Positions 61,412 to 64,000 of a stretch of 64,000 bases of DNA are shown here, piece by piece. The stretch is taken from positions 77,271,093-77,335,092 of the forward strand of contig OX344763.1 in NCBI GenBank assembly GCA_947034895.1, read 5' to 3'. Below the pieces are notes generated by a model. It had not been told where the DNA came from. It saw nothing but the letters and a program-made list of their open reading frames with translations, and did no database searches. The first letter of the stretch is position 1; each line of letters begins with the position of its first letter. The position numbers were made by a program, and so were the translations under genes. Source of the stretch: Rhytidiadelphus loreus. Taxonomy: Eukaryota; Streptophyta; Bryopsida; Hypnales; Hylocomiaceae.

Positions 61412-62886
61412 CATGAAAGGACATGCCTTTTTCATAGGAATCAATCCATGGAGAAGCATACAAAGGCAGATATTCGAGGAGACATGCAAGACCAACATTG
61501 TTTGCTATGTAAGCAATACAAGAACGCCACTTCTACGCAACAATCCGAAGAACATTACTTAGCCATAAAGGCGTGGTGGTTGTCGTTTGGTGCCACCATG
61601 GAAGAAGGATTGCGCAAATTAGAATTATGGCTATCATTCTAGCATTTTTGTTATCGCCAGTGGGGAAGCTTCATGGAACTTGTAAGTTTCTCTCTGTTTC
61701 CTCATTAGTTTGGAACAATGTTTGTTTAGGTTTATATCATATGATTCATGCTCTTATATACCCTCTCAAAGAGGAACAAGCTATTGCCCTTTTTTTTAAA
61801 ATGCGCAATACTTGGCTTTGGTTTATTTTGGTGCAGAGTTAGGTTCCCTTCCACAATCGTCTCTATCCTGAGACGATCTTTGCTAGCCACAACGCTCTGC
61901 ACCATTGACGCTTTCAAACTCTACTTCAACTTTGTCATATGCGGGTGTATACCTAATCCTTCCGTGGTCTCCAATAAATATGTTACTGCTTTTGAATGGC
62001 ATCAGAGAGAGGCTCATACATAGAAGACTACAGGAACTAACAACAGTATGTACCTTCTATGATTTCAAGATCTCACTACGTCCAAGAAAGCCGAGATGCC
62101 ATCTTGCAACCTTGCCGAAACCGTGCACAACAAGTGGCTTCAACAATCTGGAAAGTGTTGAAACGACTTATATGTAGCTACTGTCGATGACTTCGTCAGA
62201 GCTTTCATGCAAATGGTCAAATACCACCAATATCTGAAGGGAAATGAAGTAGGGACGGGACCGGGGAAGGAAGAGTTATTGCTAAGAGTTGCCCAACGTT
62301 CGGCAGAGCGAACTGGTAACCTAAAATCACTTAGTGAAGCTATCTCATCTATTTCAAGTGTTGAAGCTTTCGTCAATAGAGAGTCTCATCTTGACAGTCA
62401 AAAAGTGTTTGGATCACAGAAGAGGAAAGCTCATATGCCCCTTGGGTGCAAGTTTGACTCACACAGACCCGACAAAGTTAATTTTTCCCATTCTCGTCAA
62501 CAGACCAGATCCTTCAGAGCAATTCCAGTGTTCAAGATTTGAACACTATATTGGAGGAAATTTCTCTAAGTGCAGATGTTGAAATTGAAGATGTTTTTTC
62601 AATGGAGGTTAATCTGATGCAAAGTACGATTTTTAATTCAACTCATGTGTTAGCAATTCAAGAAAGCGTGTATAACGAGATGGAGTGGCATATTTTACAA
62701 CTTCAGAAAACATCAGCAAAGGCGCGCTTTGCTCTTTTAGCAATGACAAAGAAAAAATGCACAGCACAAATAGTGCAAAACAGCACTACAACAGCGGCTC
62801 CAACCTATACAAGTATCATGGTCAATTACAAGAAAAATTGTAATGACCGTATGCAATTTTTCTTTTGCAATGACGACATTGAATAA
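61412..62886 (+). pseudogene. MULE-like transposase gene (decayed), 3' portion
   Basis: The frame continues as E-R-T-C-L-F-H-R-N-Q-S-M-E-K-H-T-K (a C-x2-H motif), L-C-K-Q-Y-K-N-A and A-I-K-A-W-W to a stop at 61640. Further coding pieces include C-N-L-A-E-T-V-H-N-K-W-L-Q (about 62101), D-D-F-V-R-A-F-M-Q, and S-A-E-R-T-G-N-L (62207-62542). A last stretch in another frame is I-L-E-E-I-S-L-S-A-D-V (62540-62886). Stops and frame changes between pieces show decay, although some gaps may be introns. It is the same gene as 54905-55623. Confidence 0.5.
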
Positions 62887-64000
62887 TGTGTCAAAGGCAC
62901 ACGGCGCAAATGGGTGCTCTCTGTACCACCTGTTCCTGCTATCTGGCTGGTAAAATTAGGCACCCAATTGTTGATGGCTGAGATACTAGCACTTGAAGCA
63001 CCCGGTTTTCACTTTTCAGCTTCTACAATGCCAAGTCATTTTCCCTCGGAGGTTGTTCGGTGGAGAAACGGGCATTGAAATTGTGCGTACTTATCATGTT
63101 TTAGATTCAGCCAATGAACATCCTACAACTTGAGGTGGTAAGGTTGTTCGCCAAAATCCAAAGGCGCCCACTACAAAGCAACAGAACAATTGTGCATCGG
63201 ACTTAACTCTAACTGCCCGCATTATCAACGTAACTAGTCCCCCATTCTAGATTTGGATGCATAGTATCACTGGACTCTGGTATAGAGCCACGGATTGAGA
63301 AGTATATGCTCACTATTTCCTCATTTCCGGACTGTACGTGCCCCTATTTCAAGGACATGAAGCTGAAATGCTTGGGTAAGCGTGGAGCGTGGGCAAATTG
63401 CAAGCATCTATACTTTGTTTTCAATGTCATTTGCAACCTTTAGTCTTCCTTAAATGTCTTCATCCATACTTCAACATTTAGTTTCAATGAGGTCAAACGA
63501 GTGCTTCTTAGCGGAATCCTAAACCATATGAGATCAAATTAGGATTATTTGAAGCATTCCGACTGTTGTCAATCTGTTGATTTTCTTTTTCACATACATG
63601 AATCAAAATGTAGTGAGACTACAAGGGCCACTACTTCGATACATTGAGCTTACATTCTATTTTCTTTTTGCATGTTGTTAATATATACATGGTCATAGTC
63701 ATCTTCTGATGTTCTACACATTCTGGAAAAAACCGTTTCTCTAATAAATTCAGTGATATCGGAAATGAATGTGTACCTTCAAACAGGATCTTCATTGCTA
63801 GTGTGCAAACACACTAGCATTGCCTCAAGCACTTCTGAATTACATTGGAAATAAGTCTATTGCAGTTTTCTTGAAATGTAGCTGCCACTCTGCAATGTCC
63901 CATGCCACCACGGTTATAGGGTACTTTGTGTAAGCACTTATAGATCATATATTACAAGTATAGACTTATTGCAGTGGTCCCTTCTTCTTCCATTGGATTC
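62887..64000. other. No gene supported at the right end of the window
   Basis: Mixed AT-rich sequence that may hold the 3' UTR of the decayed transposase gene. Nothing else recognised. Confidence 0.35.

Noticed and set aside
1..64000. tRNA, rRNA or integrated virus
   Set aside because: No cloverleaf-type or rRNA sequence recognised, and no capsid, polymerase or reverse-transcriptase motif found in any open frame.

Overview
The window is eukaryotic nuclear DNA, most likely from the green-plant (streptophyte) lineage, perhaps a charophyte alga or a bryophyte. The signs are GT-AG introns, plant-type degenerate transposase genes, short interstitial CCCTAAA-type runs and large AT-rich intergenic stretches. 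The species cannot be fixed from the sequence alone. There are no bacterial operons, no CRISPR, and no tRNA or rRNA gene that I can recognise. Almost the whole window is mobile DNA, nested several layers deep.

Positions 1-10100 hold two overlapping, GC-rich, intron-containing genes, both damaged. The first is a long gene with a ParB-like start and a coiled-coil end. The second is an FCP1-like HAD phosphatase homologue. The first gene is split by a 3781-bp element (1128-4908, 5-bp duplication GAAGT). The same element lies at 14131-17911 (also 3781 bp, duplication CTCCC, inserted in a 170-bp tandem repeat), and a truncated copy lies at 49007-50528. Its TG...CA ends and 5-bp duplications fit a solo LTR, yet it contains an intact 638-codon ORF. 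Between these lie palindromic tandem units (10822-12225).

The main discovery is a 22,068-bp element at 18328-40395. It is bounded by CAGGGTTGT inverted ends and an 8-bp duplication GATGTTAG, the signature of a hAT-superfamily DNA transposon. It carries an intact BED/DUF659-type hAT transposase (36100-39375) and five cargo genes. Three of these encode proteins sharing an unfamiliar ~110-residue domain, called here the WCHI domain after its W-C-H-I-x-K motif; one copy is fused to a RING finger, the others to coiled coils. The fourth is a protein-kinase-like gene and the fifth a six-exon gene with no long ORF. Each gene is preceded by an array of one element-specific motif (GGGCGACTGCGGGTC and its complement), and the strand on which the motif lies follows the direction of the gene or element end. 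Four or five of the genes also share a conserved promoter/leader block.

A related unit lies at roughly 42.2-54.9 kb. It has a kinase-like gene, a WCHI gene and a second hAT transposase, and its arrays use a different motif (GGACGG / CGTCCGC). Its right end (CAACCCTG at 54896) is visible; its left end was not found. It ends inside a decayed MULE-like transposase gene. That gene is interrupted again, 727 bp further on, by a 5780-bp non-autonomous hAT element (55624-61403, duplication TGCTCAAC). The second half of the MULE-like gene continues at 61412.

Read together, the window shows a family of giant, gene-carrying hAT transposons in which transposase, kinase and WCHI proteins travel together under shared repeat-array promoters.
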